DNA of 51,751 nucleotides from Streptomyces sp. ADI95-17 (GCF_003846175.1 NZ_ML123044.1:428034-479784), one strand, 5' to 3'; shown: positions 22,891 through 32,528, counted from the first letter of the stretch. Numbers and translations are program-made. The notes: a model not told the origin generated them from the sequence alone.

Positions 22891-25371
22891 TCATCCGGGC
22901 AGCGGTACGGAGACCGCGGTGCCGTCGTCGTACACGACATGGACGACGCCGCCGACCGGCAGCATCTGCGGGTCGAGCAGTTCCTGCGCCAGATCGACGC
23001 CGCCGGGGGCAGAGTCGTAGGTCGGTGTCCTGGTCGGGCCCGGAGCGCCCGGGATCCGGGTCCTGACGAGTGGGCCCAGGCTGCCGTCGGGGCGCATCGG
23101 AACCGTGTACAGCGTCGTGCTGTCCGCCCACACCACCGTGTCCGCGTCGATCATGGGGGCGGAGACCGGGTTGCTCATGCCTTGTGCCACCTCCCCGCCG
23201 AGCGGGAACCGGCCGAGCGGCCGGCCGCTGTCACGGCTCACGACGACGACCTCGTCGGGCACGCTCTCGACGTACTCGTCACCACGGCGGATCGTGATCA
23301 CCCGGTCGTCGAGCGCGGTGAGCGTCGCCCCGGCGACGAGCGAGGAATCGACCGGCACCCGGCCCTGCGTCCGGAGCGTCCCCGCCGCGAACCGCAGCAC
23401 GACCATGTCGTCGCCGAAGCCGGAAGGGTCGTCGTTGGCCACGTATGTCGTACAGAAGGCGAACCGACCCCGCACCCGGAGCGATCCGCACCCCGAGTTC
23501 GTCCCGTCGCCGACTCCCTGGACGGCCTCACCGCCGGCTGTTCCCAGCGCCTTGCCGTCCTTCGGCCGGAACGCCCTGGGTGCGTCCTCGCCGACGGCGT
23601 ACACCACCTTGCCGTCCGTGGCGACCGGCCAGAAGTTGCCCTTCTGCGCGTTGGAGATGTCCTGCGGAGCCAGCTGCTCGCGCCACTTCTCGACGCCGGT
23701 CCTCAGGTCGTACGCGGCAAACTCCGCTCCCTCGGGAGCCGCTGTGGTGGCGGCGAAGACCAGGCCGTCGACGACGACCGGCGCACTGTCCAGATTGTGC
23801 GCGCCGCCCGACCGGGTCTCCCAGCGGACCTTGCCGGTCCTGGCGTCCAGTGACTGCAGCCGGTCGCCCACAGCGAGGAGGACGGTGTCGTCGTACACGG
23901 TCGGTCGGGTGGCGCCGGCCGGCATGAAGAACTGGCCGCGGGGCCCGTAGCCCGCGGTCCGTCCGGTCTCTCCGGAGTCGAGCGTCCACATCCGGTGCCC
24001 GTCGGCGGCCGACAACGCCTCGTACGTGCCGTCCACCTTCCGGCAGACCACGACGTCCCGACCCGCGGAACAGCCGACCGGTGCCCCGGAGAACTTCCCC
24101 TTCCAGGACTTCTTCCACCCCGCCGGCCGGACATCCCGGCCGTACGGAACCGTGCCCGAGGCGTCCGGGCCACCGTTCTCGTCGATGCCCGCCACGATGC
24201 GGGCGGCGGGCGAACCGCCACCTCGCGCGGTCCCTCCGGGCTCGCCGCCCTTGTTGCGCCAGGCCAGGATCCCGCCTGTCGCCGCGCCCAGCACGATCAG
24301 CGCGGCCAGGGAGACGGCCAGGGCGCGCCGGGAACGGCGCGGGGGTGGGGCGAGGCCGGGCCCCTGGGTGGGGGCGATATGCAGACCCGGGGTGAAGTCG
24401 GTTCCCTGGGTGGGAAGTTGATGGAGTTCCGGGCGGCTGTCGGCGGTCGCCTCGGTCGGGGTGTACCCCGGCAGCAGCGGGCCGCCCAGGGCGACGACCC
24501 GGGCAAGTTCGCGCTCGTGCTCGGCGATGTGCTGGGCCACCGGGTCCGGCCACCGCCCGGCCGCGCCGGGGTCCAGCAGCTCAGCGAGTTCGGCGGCGGC
24601 CGGGCGGGCGGCCGGGTCGGCCACCAGGCAGCGTTCCAGTACGGCCCGCAGCGCGTCCGGCACGTCGTCGAGATCGGCCTCGACGTACTTGACCCGGTAG
24701 AGGACCGCGGCGACCGGGCCGTCGCCGAAGGGGTCGCGTCCGGTGACGGCGTAACAGAGCACGGAGGCGAGGCAGAAGACGTCCGACGCGGGCACGACGC
24801 GTCCGCTGCCCGCCACGTGTTCCGGGGACATGAAGGCGGGGCTGCCGACCATGCGGCTGGTGGTGGTGAGCGGGGTCGCGCCGGAGTCGCGGGCGATCCC
24901 GAAGTCGATCAGGCTCGGGCCGTCCGCCGCGAGCATCACATTGCCGGGCTTCACGTCACGGTGGACGATCCCGGCCGCGTGGACGGCCGCCAGGGCGCGG
25001 GCGAGTCCGGCGCCGAGCATCCGCACCTCGGCCTCGTCCATCGCGCCCGCCCGGCGGACGGCGGCGGACAGGGTCGGCCCGGCCACGTATCCGGTGGCGA
25101 GCCAGGGCACTTCGGCGTCGGCGTCCCCGTCGAGCAGCAGGGCGAGATGGGGTCCTGAGACGGACCGGGCGACGGTGATCTCGCGGCGGAAGCGGCTGCG
25201 GAAGCCGGGGTCACGGGCGACGTCGCGGCGGACGGTCTTGACGGCGACCGGTTCGCCGCCGCCGTCGTGGACGCCGAGGAAGACCTCTCCCATTCCGCCC
25301 GCGCCGAGCCTGGCCCGTACCCCGTACGGACCGATCCGTCTCGGCGAGTCCTCCCGCAGCGGTCCCAACAT
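22891..25371 (-). CDS. Ser/Thr protein kinase with extracellular PQQ-type beta-propeller, paralogue
   Basis: An 826-residue kinase of the same build as its downstream neighbour: GAGGMGEVF (23-31), Lys45, HRDVKPGN with Asp139, and DFG with Asp156, then MSPEHVAGSGRVVPASDVFCL, which matches the neighbour closely. The single membrane helix lies at 349-371. The outer part shows propeller blades such as ALSAADGHRMWTLDSG and SLDARTGKVRWETRSGG. ATG 25371 has GGGGGAG seven bases upstream. Together the pair suggests a receptor-like duplication, perhaps hetero-dimeric. Intracellular substrates cannot be read from the sequence. Confidence 0.92.
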   Translation of the reverse strand: MLGPLREDSPRRIGPYGVRARLGAGGMGEVFLGVHDGGGEPVAVKTVRRDVARDPGFRSRFRREITVARSVSGPHLALLLDGDADAEVPWLATGYVAGPTLSAAVRRAGAMDEAEVRMLGAGLARALAAVHAAGIVHRDVKPGNVMLAADGPSLIDFGIARDSGATPLTTTSRMVGSPAFMSPEHVAGSGRVVPASDVFCLASVLCYAVTGRDPFGDGPVAAVLYRVKYVEADLDDVPDALRAVLERCLVADPAARPAAAELAELLDPGAAGRWPDPVAQHIAEHERELARVVALGGPLLPGYTPTEATADSRPELHQLPTQGTDFTPGLHIAPTQGPGLAPPPRRSRRALAVSLAALIVLGAATGGILAWRNKGGEPGGTARGGGSPAARIVAGIDENGGPDASGTVPYGRDVRPAGWKKSWKGKFSGAPVGCSAGRDVVVCRKVDGTYEALSAADGHRMWTLDSGETGRTAGYGPRGQFFMPAGATRPTVYDDTVLLAVGDRLQSLDARTGKVRWETRSGGAHNLDSAPVVVDGLVFAATTAAPEGAEFAAYDLRTGVEKWREQLAPQDISNAQKGNFWPVATDGKVVYAVGEDAPRAFRPKDGKALGTAGGEAVQGVGDGTNSGCGSLRVRGRFAFCTTYVANDDPSGFGDDMVVLRFAAGTLRTQGRVPVDSSLVAGATLTALDDRVITIRRGDEYVESVPDEVVVVSRDSGRPLGRFPLGGEVAQGMSNPVSAPMIDADTVVWADSTTLYTVPMRPDGSLGPLVRTRIPGAPGPTRTPTYDSAPGGVDLAQELLDPQMLPVGGVVHVVYDDGTAVSVPLPG

Positions 25372-25481
25372 GCGCCACTCCCCCCGTCGTTACGCATGGA
25401 TCGGCGGGCATCCCGTGCCCGTGTCCGGCGGTAATCCTGCCACGGACACGTCAGGTCCGGCAGCGTCGGCCGGACATGACG

Positions 25482-25524
25482 GGGCGGGACCGGGAGCGGC
25501 CCGCACGCCGCCCCGGTCCCGCCC
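25482..25524 (-). terminator. Terminator of the thiolase-meaB unit
   Basis: The 13-bp arms 25482-25494 and 25512-25524 are exact complements around a 17-base loop. It starts 15 bases past the meaB stop and separates it from the first kinase gene downstream. Confidence 0.75.
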
Positions 25525-25539
25525 GGCCGAACCGTCGGC

Positions 25540-26499
25540 TCACCCCTCGCCGGTGAGCCCCGCCACCAGCTCGTCGGCCGCCGCGTACGGGTCGAGGCCG
25601 CCCGCCACGATGCGTTCGGCGAGCGCGCCGAGGTGGCGGTCGCCGTGCAGGTCGCCGATGCGCTCGCGCAGCCGGGTGACGGCGATGGTCTCGACCTCGC
25701 GGGCCGCGCGGGCCGCGCGCCGCTCGGCGAGCACGCCGTGCTCCTCCATCCACGCCCGGTGCTTCTCCAGCGCCTCGACGACCTCGTCGATGCCCTCGCC
25801 CCGGGCGGCGACCGTCTTCACGATCGGCGGCCGCCAGTCGCCGGGGCCCCTCGACTCGCCGAGGCCCAGCATGTGGTTGAGCTCGCGCGCGGTGGCGTCC
25901 GCGCCGTCCCGGTCGGCCTTGTTGACGACGTAGACGTCACCGATCTCCAGGATTCCGGCCTTCGCCGCCTGGATGCCGTCGCCCATGCCGGGTGCCAGCA
26001 GGACGACGGAGGTGTCGGCCTGGGAGGCGATCTCGACCTCCGACTGGCCGACGCCGACCGTCTCCACCAGGATCACGTCGCAGCCCGCCGCGTCCAGCAC
26101 CCGGATCGCCTGCGGTGCCGACCAGGCGAGGCCGCCCAGATGGCCCCGGGTGGCCATGGAGCGGATGTAGACGCCCGGGTCGGAGGCGTGCTCCGACATC
26201 CGGACCCGGTCGCCCAGGAGCGCCCCGCCGGAGAACGGCGAGGACGGGTCGACGGCCAGCACGCCGACCCGCTTGCCGGCCCGCCGGTACGCCGAGACGA
26301 GCGCCGACGTCGATGTCGACTTGCCGACACCGGGCGAACCGGTGAGGCCGACGACGTACGCGTTGCCGGTCAGCGGCGCCAGGGCCGCCATCACCTCGCG
26401 CAACTGCGGCGACGCCCCCTCCACCAGTGAGATCAGCCGGGCCACGGCCCGCGGCCGGCCCGCACGTGCCTGCTCGACCAGGGTGGGGACGTCCACCAT
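25540..26499 (-). CDS. meaB: MeaB-type GTPase chaperone of B12-dependent acyl-CoA mutases
   Basis: A G3E-family GTPase that loads adenosylcobalamin onto, and protects, methylmalonyl-CoA or isobutyryl-CoA mutase. The 319 residues show Walker A GLTGSPGVGKST (51-62), LAVDPSSPFSGGALLGDRVRM (switch I region), ETVGVGQSE (Walker B and switch) and NKAD for guanine recognition. I chose ATG 26499, with GGAG five bases upstream; GTG 26514 adds five codons but lacks a site. It follows the thiolase gene by 51 bases in the same direction. Its client may be icmA in this window or the mutase encoded elsewhere. Confidence 0.93.
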   Translation of the reverse strand: MVDVPTLVEQARAGRPRAVARLISLVEGASPQLREVMAALAPLTGNAYVVGLTGSPGVGKSTSTSALVSAYRRAGKRVGVLAVDPSSPFSGGALLGDRVRMSEHASDPGVYIRSMATRGHLGGLAWSAPQAIRVLDAAGCDVILVETVGVGQSEVEIASQADTSVVLLAPGMGDGIQAAKAGILEIGDVYVVNKADRDGADATARELNHMLGLGESRGPGDWRPPIVKTVAARGEGIDEVVEALEKHRAWMEEHGVLAERRAARAAREVETIAVTRLRERIGDLHGDRHLGALAERIVAGGLDPYAAADELVAGLTGEG

Positions 26500-26550
26500 C
26501 ACCGCTCCGTTCACTCGCTGCGTGCTCTACGTGTACCGCGTACTGCCTGC

Positions 26551-27753
26551 TTACTTGCCCGGAACGCGGATGATCAGCGCGTCGCCCTGACCGCCGCCGC
26601 CGCACAGCGCCGCCGCGCCGGTGCCGCCGCCGCGCCGCTTCAGCTCCAGCGCCAGGTGCAGCACCACGCGGGCGCCGGACATCCCGATCGGGTGGCCGAG
26701 CGCGATGGCGCCGCCGTTGACGTTGACCTTGTCCGGGGTGACGCCGAGGTCCTTCATCGACTGGACCGCGACGGCGGCGAACGCCTCGTTGATCTCGATC
26801 AGGTCGAGGTCGCCTGCCTCCAGGCCCTCCTTCTTGAGGGCGTGCTTGATGGCGTTGGAGGGCTGCGACTGGAGCGAGTTGTCCGGGCCGGCCACGTTGC
26901 CGTGGGCGCCGATCTCGGCGATCCAGTCCAGGCCCAGCTCCTCGGCCTTGGCCTTGCTCATCACGACGACCGCCGCGGCGCCGTCGGAGATCTGCGAGGA
27001 GGTGCCCGCGGTGATCGTGCCGTCCTTGGCGAACGCGGGGCGCAGCTTGCCCAGCGACTCCACGGTGGTCTCCGGGCGGATGCCCTCGTCCTTGGCGAAG
27101 AGGACCGGGTCGCCCTTGCGCTGCGGGATCTCGACCGGGGTGATCTCGGCCTCGAAGAGGCCGTTCTTCTGGGCGGCGGCGGCGCGCTGGTGCGAGAGGG
27201 CGCCGATCTCGTCCTGGTCGGCGCGGCTCAGGCCGAGGCGGGTGTTGTGCTTCTCGGTGGACTCGCCCATCGGGATGTTCTCGTAGGCGTCGGTCAGACC
27301 GTCGTACGCCATGGAGTCGAGCATCTCGATCGCGCCGTACTTGTGGCCCTCGCGGGACTTCGGGAGCAGGTGCGGGGCGTTGGTCATGGACTCCTGGCCG
27401 CCGGCCACGACGACATCGAACTCACCGGCGCGGATCAGCTGGTCGGCCAGCGCGATCGCGTCGAGCCCGGACAGACACACCTTGTTCACGGTGAGCGCGG
27501 GAACGTTCATCGGGATGCCCGCCTTGACCGCGGCCTGGCGGGCCGGGATCTGGCCCGCACCGGCCTGGAGCACCTGGCCCATGATCACGTACTCGACCTG
27601 GTCGCCGCCGATGCCGGCCCGGTCCAGCGCCGCCTTGATGGCGAAGCCGCCGAGGTCGGAGCCGGAGAAGCTCTTCAGCGAGCCGAGGAGGCGGCCCATG
27701 GGCGTACGCGCGCCCGCGACGATCACTGAGGTGGTACCGGTCGTTCCAGACAT
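26551..27753 (-). CDS. Acetyl-CoA C-acetyltransferase (thiolase)
   Basis: Condenses or cleaves acetoacetyl-CoA. The 400 residues contain the acyl-accepting cysteine in [10 protein letters not shown] (Cys93), the NEAFAAV segment, the His of [16 protein letters not shown] (about 354) and the catalytic Cys in [11 protein letters not shown] (about 384), the complete thiolase triad. Length and motifs fit the biosynthetic AtoB-like class. ATG 27753 has AAGGGG upstream. Followed by meaB, and divergent from methylmalonyl-CoA epimerase, so it sits in a C4/C3 acyl-CoA module; acetoacetyl-CoA could feed the ethylmalonyl-CoA or butyrate route with the dehydrogenase at 44035-44883. Confidence 0.94.
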   Translation of the reverse strand: MSGTTGTTSVIVAGARTPMGRLLGSLKSFSGSDLGGFAIKAALDRAGIGGDQVEYVIMGQVLQAGAGQIPARQAAVKAGIPMNVPALTVNKVCLSGLDAIALADQLIRAGEFDVVVAGGQESMTNAPHLLPKSREGHKYGAIEMLDSMAYDGLTDAYENIPMGESTEKHNTRLGLSRADQDEIGALSHQRAAAAQKNGLFEAEITPVEIPQRKGDPVLFAKDEGIRPETTVESLGKLRPAFAKDGTITAGTSSQISDGAAAVVVMSKAKAEELGLDWIAEIGAHGNVAGPDNSLQSQPSNAIKHALKKEGLEAGDLDLIEINEAFAAVAVQSMKDLGVTPDKVNVNGGAIALGHPIGMSGARVVLHLALELKRRGGGTGAAALCGGGGQGDALIIRVPGK

Positions 27754-27887
27754 GAGGGGCGCCCCTTGGGATGAGGAGTGAACGAGGGTTTACTTGAATG
27801 TACTGAGCGGTACCTCGCCCGTCATCCGGCAGCGGGTGTGACGGCGCGCACGTTGCGTAACCATCCGTGTGGCGCTGCACTGGTTCC

Positions 27888-28316
27888 ATGCTGACGCGAA
27901 TCGATCACATCGGGATCGCCTGTTTCGACCTCGACAAGACAGTCGAGTTCTACCGGTCCACCTACGGGTTCGAGGTGTACCACTCCGAGATCAACGAGGA
28001 GCAGGGCGTACGGGAGGCCATGCTCAAGATCAACGATACGTCCGACGGCGGCGCTTCCTACCTCCAGCTCCTGGAGCCGACCCGGGAGGACTCGGCGGTG
28101 GGCAAGTGGCTGGCGAAGAACGGGGAGGGCGTCCACCACATCGCCTTCGGCACCGCGGACGTCGACGCGGATTCCGCGGACATCCGGGAGAAGGGTGTCA
28201 GGGTGCTGTACGAGGAGCCCAGGACGGGTTCGATGGGGTCCCGGATCACCTTCCTGCACCCCAAGGACTGCCACGGAGTCCTCACCGAACTGGTCACGTC
28301 CGCAGCGGAGCACTGA
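27888..28316 (+). CDS. mce: Methylmalonyl-CoA epimerase
   Basis: Interconverts (2R)- and (2S)-methylmalonyl-CoA so the product of the mutase or of propionyl-CoA carboxylase can be used. The 142-residue vicinal-oxygen-chelate protein has the metal His in RIDHIGIACFD (His7), SYLQLLEP, GEGVHHIAFG with the second metal His, and HPKDCHGVLTELV with the catalytic Glu near the end, the full set for this enzyme. ATG 27888 has no ribosome site and may be leaderless. It is divergent from the thiolase across 134 bp. Confidence 0.94.
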   Translation: MLTRIDHIGIACFDLDKTVEFYRSTYGFEVYHSEINEEQGVREAMLKINDTSDGGASYLQLLEPTREDSAVGKWLAKNGEGVHHIAFGTADVDADSADIREKGVRVLYEEPRTGSMGSRITFLHPKDCHGVLTELVTSAAEH

Positions 28317-28417
28317 CCTCCGGATACCTGGCCCGGTAGAGTGGGCGGTTCCGGGCCGGGGCCGGGTCGGGGCCGCGCCGCGTCCCCAGCCGTTGATCTG
28401 TCACCATTTCCCGGGGG

Positions 28418-28437
28418 ACCGTTCACCGGGGAACGGT
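28418..28437. promoter_or_regulatory. Dyad ACCGTTC-N6-GAACGGT upstream of scy
   Basis: Seven-base perfect arms lie 121 bp before the scy start and 102 bp after the epimerase stop. It may end the epimerase transcript or act as an operator in the scy promoter. Confidence 0.4.
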
Positions 28438-28460
28438 ACTCGTTGGAGAGTTGCGACCAG

Positions 28461-28546
28461 GGTTGGGGTCTCCCCTGCTCAGTGGGGCATCCCCTGCTCG
28501 AACGAAGTTGAGAGTTTGGGGAAGAAGTTGAGAGCTCGGGGAAGGA
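28461..28546. repeat. Nested REP-like repeat in the scy leader
   Basis: The left arm TCCCCTGCTC occurs at 28471 and 28490 (19-bp period), and the right arm GAAGTTGAGAG...GGGGAA occurs at 28504-28523 and 28524-28543 (20-bp period, two mismatches). The middle reads CCCCTGCTCGAACGAAGTTGAGAG, a self-complementary form I associate with dispersed Streptomyces intergenic palindromes. The pattern suggests one copy inserted inside another. It ends 12 bases before the scy start and supplies its ribosome site (GGGGAAGGA). Confidence 0.65.
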
Positions 28547-28558
28547 TGGGACCGCGCA

Positions 28559-31500
28559 GTGCGGGGCTACGAACGCCAGGAGAGCCACCGAGCTGACGAC
28601 GACCATCTCTCGCGGTTCGAAGCCGAGATGGACCGGCTGAAGACCGACCGGGAGAAGGCCGTCCAGCACGCCGAGGACCTCGGTTACCAGGTCGAGGTCT
28701 TGCGCGCCAAGCTGCACGAGGCTCGGCGCAATCTCGCGACCCGTCCCGCATACGACAGCGCGGACATCGGCTATCAGGCCGACCAGTTGCTCCGTAACGC
28801 CCAGATCCAGGCGGATCAGCTGCGGACCGACGCCGAGCGGGAGCTCCGCGACGCCCGTGCGCAGACGCAGCGGATCCTCCAGGAGCACGCCGAGCACCAG
28901 GCGAGGCTCCAGGCCGAGCTGCACAACGAGGCGGTGCAGCGGCGCCAGCGGCTCGACCAGGAGCTGGCGGAGCGCCGCCAGACCGTCGAGTCCCATGTCA
29001 ACGAGAACGTCGCCTGGGCCGAGCAGCTCCGGGCCCGGACGGAGTCCCAGGCCCGCCGGCTGCTGGAGGAGTCCCGGGCCGAGGCCGAGCAGTCCCTGTC
29101 CGCCGCGCGCGCCGAGGCGAGCCGGCTGGCGGAGGAGACCCGCCGGCGGCTCGGTTCCGAGGCGGAGGCCGCCCGGACCGAGGCCGAGGCGATCCTGCTG
29201 CGCGCCCGCAAGGACGCCGAGCGGCTGCTGGACGCCGCCGCCGGCCAGGCGCAGGAGGCCACCAGCCACGCCGAGCAGCTGCGTACGTCGACGTCGGCCG
29301 AGACCGAGCAGACCCGGCAGCAGACCGCCGAGCTGAACCGGGCCGCCGAGCAGCGCATGCAGGAGGCCGAGACCCAGCTGCGCGAGGCCCGGCTGGAGGC
29401 CGAGAAGGTCACCGCCGAGGCGAAGGAGGCCGCGGTCAAGCGGCTGGCCGCCGCCGAGTCGCAGAACGAGCAGCGCACCCGGACCGCGAAGTCGGAGATC
29501 GCCCGGCTGGTCGGCGAGGCCACCAAGGACGCCGAGACGCTCAAGGCGGAGGCCGAGCAGGCGCTCGCCGACGCCCGCGCAGAGGCGGACCGGCTGAAGT
29601 CCGAGGCGTCCGAGAAGGCCCGCACGGCCGCCGCCGAGGACACCGCGGCCCAGCTCGCCAAGGCAGCCAGGAGCGCCGAGGAGGTGCTGACCAAGGCGTC
29701 CGAGGACGCCAGGTCCACCACCCGGGCGGCGAGCGAGGAGGCCGACCGGATCCGCCGCGAGGCGGAGGCCGAGGCGGACCGGCTGCGCGGCGAGGCCGCC
29801 GAGCAGGCCGACCAGCTCAAGGGCGCGGCCAAGGACGACACCAAGGAGTACCGGGCCAAGACGGTCGAGCTCCAGGAGGAGGCGCGCAGGCTGCGCGGCG
29901 AGGCCGAGCAGCTGCGCTCCGAGGCGGTCGCCGAGGGCGAGCGGATCCGCGGCGAGGCCCGCCGCGAGGCGGTCCAGCAGATCGAGGAGGGCGCGAAGAC
30001 CGCCGAGGAGCTGCTGGCCAAGGCGAAGGCCGACGCGGAGGAGCTGCGGTCCACCGCGGGCACCGAGAGCGAGCGGGTCCGCGGCGAGGCGGCCGAGCGG
30101 GCCGGCGCGCTGCGCAAGCAGGCCGAGGAGGCCCTGGAGCGGGCCCGCGCCGAGGCCGAGCAGCTGCGTACCGAGTCCGAGGAGCAGGCAACCTCGACCA
30201 CCACCGCGGCCGAGCAGGCGGCGGCGGAGCTGCGTGAGGAGACCGAGCGGGCGGTCGCGGCCCGGCAGGCGGAGGCGGCCGAGGAGCTGACCCGGCTGCA
30301 CACCGAGGCCGATACCCGGGTCGCCGGCGCCGAACAGGCGCTGAGCGAGGCGCGCGCCGAGGCGGAGAGCCTGCGGCGCGAGACGAACGAGGAGTCCGAG
30401 CGGCTGCGCGCGGAGGCCGCCGAGCGGATCCGGGCGCTGCGGGAGCAGGCGGAGACCGAGGCGGAGCGGCTGCGCGACGAGGCCGTGGCGGACGCGTCGC
30501 AGGCCCGTGCGGAGGGCGAGTCCGTCGCCGTACGGCTGCGTTCCGAGGCCGCCGCCGAGGCGGAGCGGCTCAAGTCCGAGGCGCAGGAGAGCGCCGACCG
30601 GGTGCGGTCCGAGGCCGCCGCCGCCGCGGAGCGGGTGGGCACGGAGGCCGCCGAGGCGCTGGCCGCCGCCCAGGAGGAGGCGAACCGGCGCCGCCGGGAG
30701 GCCGAGGAGACCCTCGACGCGGCGCGCACCGAGGCGAACCAGGAGCGGGAGCGGGCCCGCGAGCAGAGCGAGGAGCTGCTCGCCTCCGCCCGCAAGCGGG
30801 TCGAGCAGGCGCAGGCCGAGGCCCAGCGGCTGGTCGAGGAGGCGGACCGCCGGGCGACCGAGCTGGTCTCCGCGGCCGAGCAGACCGCCCAGCAGGTGCG
30901 GGATTCGGTCAGCGGGCTGCAGGAGCAGGCCGAGGCGGAGATCGCCGGGCTGCGCTCGACCGCCGAGCATGTCGCGGAGCGGACGAAGTCCGAGGCGCAG
31001 GAGGAGGCGGACCGGGTCCGCACCGACGCGCACGCCGAGCGGGAGCGGGCCGGCGAGGACGCGTCCCGGATCCGCCGGGAGGCACGGGAGGAGTCCGAGG
31101 CCGCGAAGGCGATGGCCGAGCGGACCGTCGCGGACGCGATCGCCGAGTCGGAGCGGCTGCGGGCGGACACCGCCGAGTACAGCCAGCGGATGCGCACCGA
31201 GGCCTCCGACGCGCTGGCCTCGGCCGAGCAGGACGCCTCGCGCAGCCGCGCGGAGGCCCGCGAGGACGCCAACCGGATGCGTTCCGACGCCGCCGCCCAG
31301 GCCGACCGGCTGGTGGGCGAGGCGACGAGCGAGGCCGAGCGGATCGGTACGGAGTCGACGCAGCGGGCCACCACGCTCGTGGAAGAGGCGACGCAGCAGG
31401 CCACCGGGCTGGTGGAAGAGGCGACGCAGCGGGCCACCGCGCTGGTCGACGACGCGAAGCAGCAGGCGGCCCGGCTGGCCGACGAGGCCGCGGGCGAGGC

Positions 31501-32452
31501 CGAGCGGATGCGGGCGGAGGCGGCGGCCACCGTCGGCTCGGCGCAGGAGCACGCGGCCCGCACCCGCGAGGAGTCGGAGCGGCTGCGCGCCGAGGCGGAG
31601 TCGGCGGCCGAGCAGATGCGTACGGAGGCCCGCCAGGAGGCGGACCGGCTGCTCGACGAGGCCCGGGAGGCCGCGGCGAAGCGCCGGGCCGATGCCGCGG
31701 AGCAGGCCGATCAGCTCGTCAACAAGGCCCAGGAGGAGGCGCTGCGCGCCGCCACCGAGGCCGAGAAGCAGGCCGACACGATGGTCGGCGCGGCCCGCAA
31801 GGAAGCCGTGCGGATCACCTCGGAGGCGACGGTCGAGGGCAACTCCCTGGTGGAGCGCGCCCGTACGGACGCGGACGAACTGCTGGTCGGCGCGCGCCGG
31901 GACGCCACGGCGATCCGGGAGCGGGCCGAGGAGCTGCGGGCCCGGATCGAGGGCGAGATCGAGGAGCTGCACGACCGCGCCCGGCGGGAGACGTCCGAGC
32001 AGATGAAGACGGCGGGCGAGCGCGTCGACAACCTGATGAAGGCGGCGACGGAGCAGCGCGACGAGGCGGCGGCCAAGGCCAAGGAGCTGCTGGCGGACGC
32101 CAATTCGGAGGCGAGCAAGGTCCGGATCGCCGCGGTGAAGCGGGCCGAGTCGCTGCTGAAGGAGGCCGAGCAGAAGAAGGCCACGCTGGTCCGCGAGGCC
32201 GAGAAGCTGCGCGCCGACGCCGAGGTCGAGGCGAAGCGCACCGTCGACGAGGGCAAGCGCGAGCTCGATCTGCTGGTGCGCCGGCGCGAGGACATCAACA
32301 CCGAAATCTCCCGTGTCCAGGACGTGTTGGAGGCGCTGGAGTCCTTCGAGACGCCGGGGGGCGGCGGCAAGAGCTCGGGCGGTTCCACCGGCGGCGTCAA
32401 GGCCGGCGCCTCGGCTGGCACTCGATCGAGTGGCAAGTCGTCCGAGGGGTAG
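28559..32452 (+). CDS. scy: Scy, giant coiled-coil polarity and cytoskeleton protein
   Basis: Organises the tip-organising centre of hyphae with DivIVA and FilP and controls branching and septation. The 1,297-residue protein is almost wholly coiled coil. A DivIVA-like N-terminal part (about 1-80, LSRFEAEMDRLKTDREKAV) is followed by more than a thousand residues of AE-R-EAE-type repeats in long-pitch (hendecad/51-mer) phasing, without Pro or aromatic breaks. It closes with RRREDINTEISRVQDVLEAL and a Gly/Ser tail. S. coelicolor Scy is about 1,326 residues, so the family length fits. GTG 28559 is preceded by GGGGAAGGA. filP follows in the same direction. Confidence 0.94.
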   Translation: MRGYERQESHRADDDHLSRFEAEMDRLKTDREKAVQHAEDLGYQVEVLRAKLHEARRNLATRPAYDSADIGYQADQLLRNAQIQADQLRTDAERELRDARAQTQRILQEHAEHQARLQAELHNEAVQRRQRLDQELAERRQTVESHVNENVAWAEQLRARTESQARRLLEESRAEAEQSLSAARAEASRLAEETRRRLGSEAEAARTEAEAILLRARKDAERLLDAAAGQAQEATSHAEQLRTSTSAETEQTRQQTAELNRAAEQRMQEAETQLREARLEAEKVTAEAKEAAVKRLAAAESQNEQRTRTAKSEIARLVGEATKDAETLKAEAEQALADARAEADRLKSEASEKARTAAAEDTAAQLAKAARSAEEVLTKASEDARSTTRAASEEADRIRREAEAEADRLRGEAAEQADQLKGAAKDDTKEYRAKTVELQEEARRLRGEAEQLRSEAVAEGERIRGEARREAVQQIEEGAKTAEELLAKAKADAEELRSTAGTESERVRGEAAERAGALRKQAEEALERARAEAEQLRTESEEQATSTTTAAEQAAAELREETERAVAARQAEAAEELTRLHTEADTRVAGAEQALSEARAEAESLRRETNEESERLRAEAAERIRALREQAETEAERLRDEAVADASQARAEGESVAVRLRSEAAAEAERLKSEAQESADRVRSEAAAAAERVGTEAAEALAAAQEEANRRRREAEETLDAARTEANQERERAREQSEELLASARKRVEQAQAEAQRLVEEADRRATELVSAAEQTAQQVRDSVSGLQEQAEAEIAGLRSTAEHVAERTKSEAQEEADRVRTDAHAERERAGEDASRIRREAREESEAAKAMAERTVADAIAESERLRADTAEYSQRMRTEASDALASAEQDASRSRAEAREDANRMRSDAAAQADRLVGEATSEAERIGTESTQRATTLVEEATQQATGLVEEATQRATALVDDAKQQAARLADEAAGEAERMRAEAAATVGSAQEHAARTREESERLRAEAESAAEQMRTEARQEADRLLDEAREAAAKRRADAAEQADQLVNKAQEEALRAATEAEKQADTMVGAARKEAVRITSEATVEGNSLVERARTDADELLVGARRDATAIRERAEELRARIEGEIEELHDRARRETSEQMKTAGERVDNLMKAATEQRDEAAAKAKELLADANSEASKVRIAAVKRAESLLKEAEQKKATLVREAEKLRADAEVEAKRTVDEGKRELDLLVRRREDINTEISRVQDVLEALESFETPGGGGKSSGGSTGGVKAGASAGTRSSGKSSEG

Positions 32453-32528
32453 TCGTCTTGCCATCTCCCATGCTCTGTCAGGAACGTTCAACCCTCCGAG
32501 TGGCAAGGGCTGCGGGGGTTAGCCACTC
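32419..32528. repeat. GAGTGGC repeats and hairpin at the scy-filP junction
   Basis: A perfect 14-bp palindrome CACTCGATCGAGTG (32419-32432) lies inside the last scy codons. GAGTGGCAAG recurs at 32428 and 32498, and GAGTGGC (32498-32504) pairs with GCCACTC (32522-32528). The set could attenuate read-through from scy into filP. Confidence 0.45.

Noticed and set aside
28800..32300. Dense short repeats that could suggest tandem DNA repeats or a CRISPR array
   Set aside because: The repeats follow codons of the coiled-coil heptads, differ at synonymous sites, and have no constant repeat-spacer pattern.
28058..32506. A 1,482-codon open frame antisense to scy
   Set aside because: It is a by-product of biased codon use opposite a Glu/Ala/Arg-rich coiled coil: the translation is Leu/Gly/Arg-rich low complexity with no domain, and scy itself is a clear gene.
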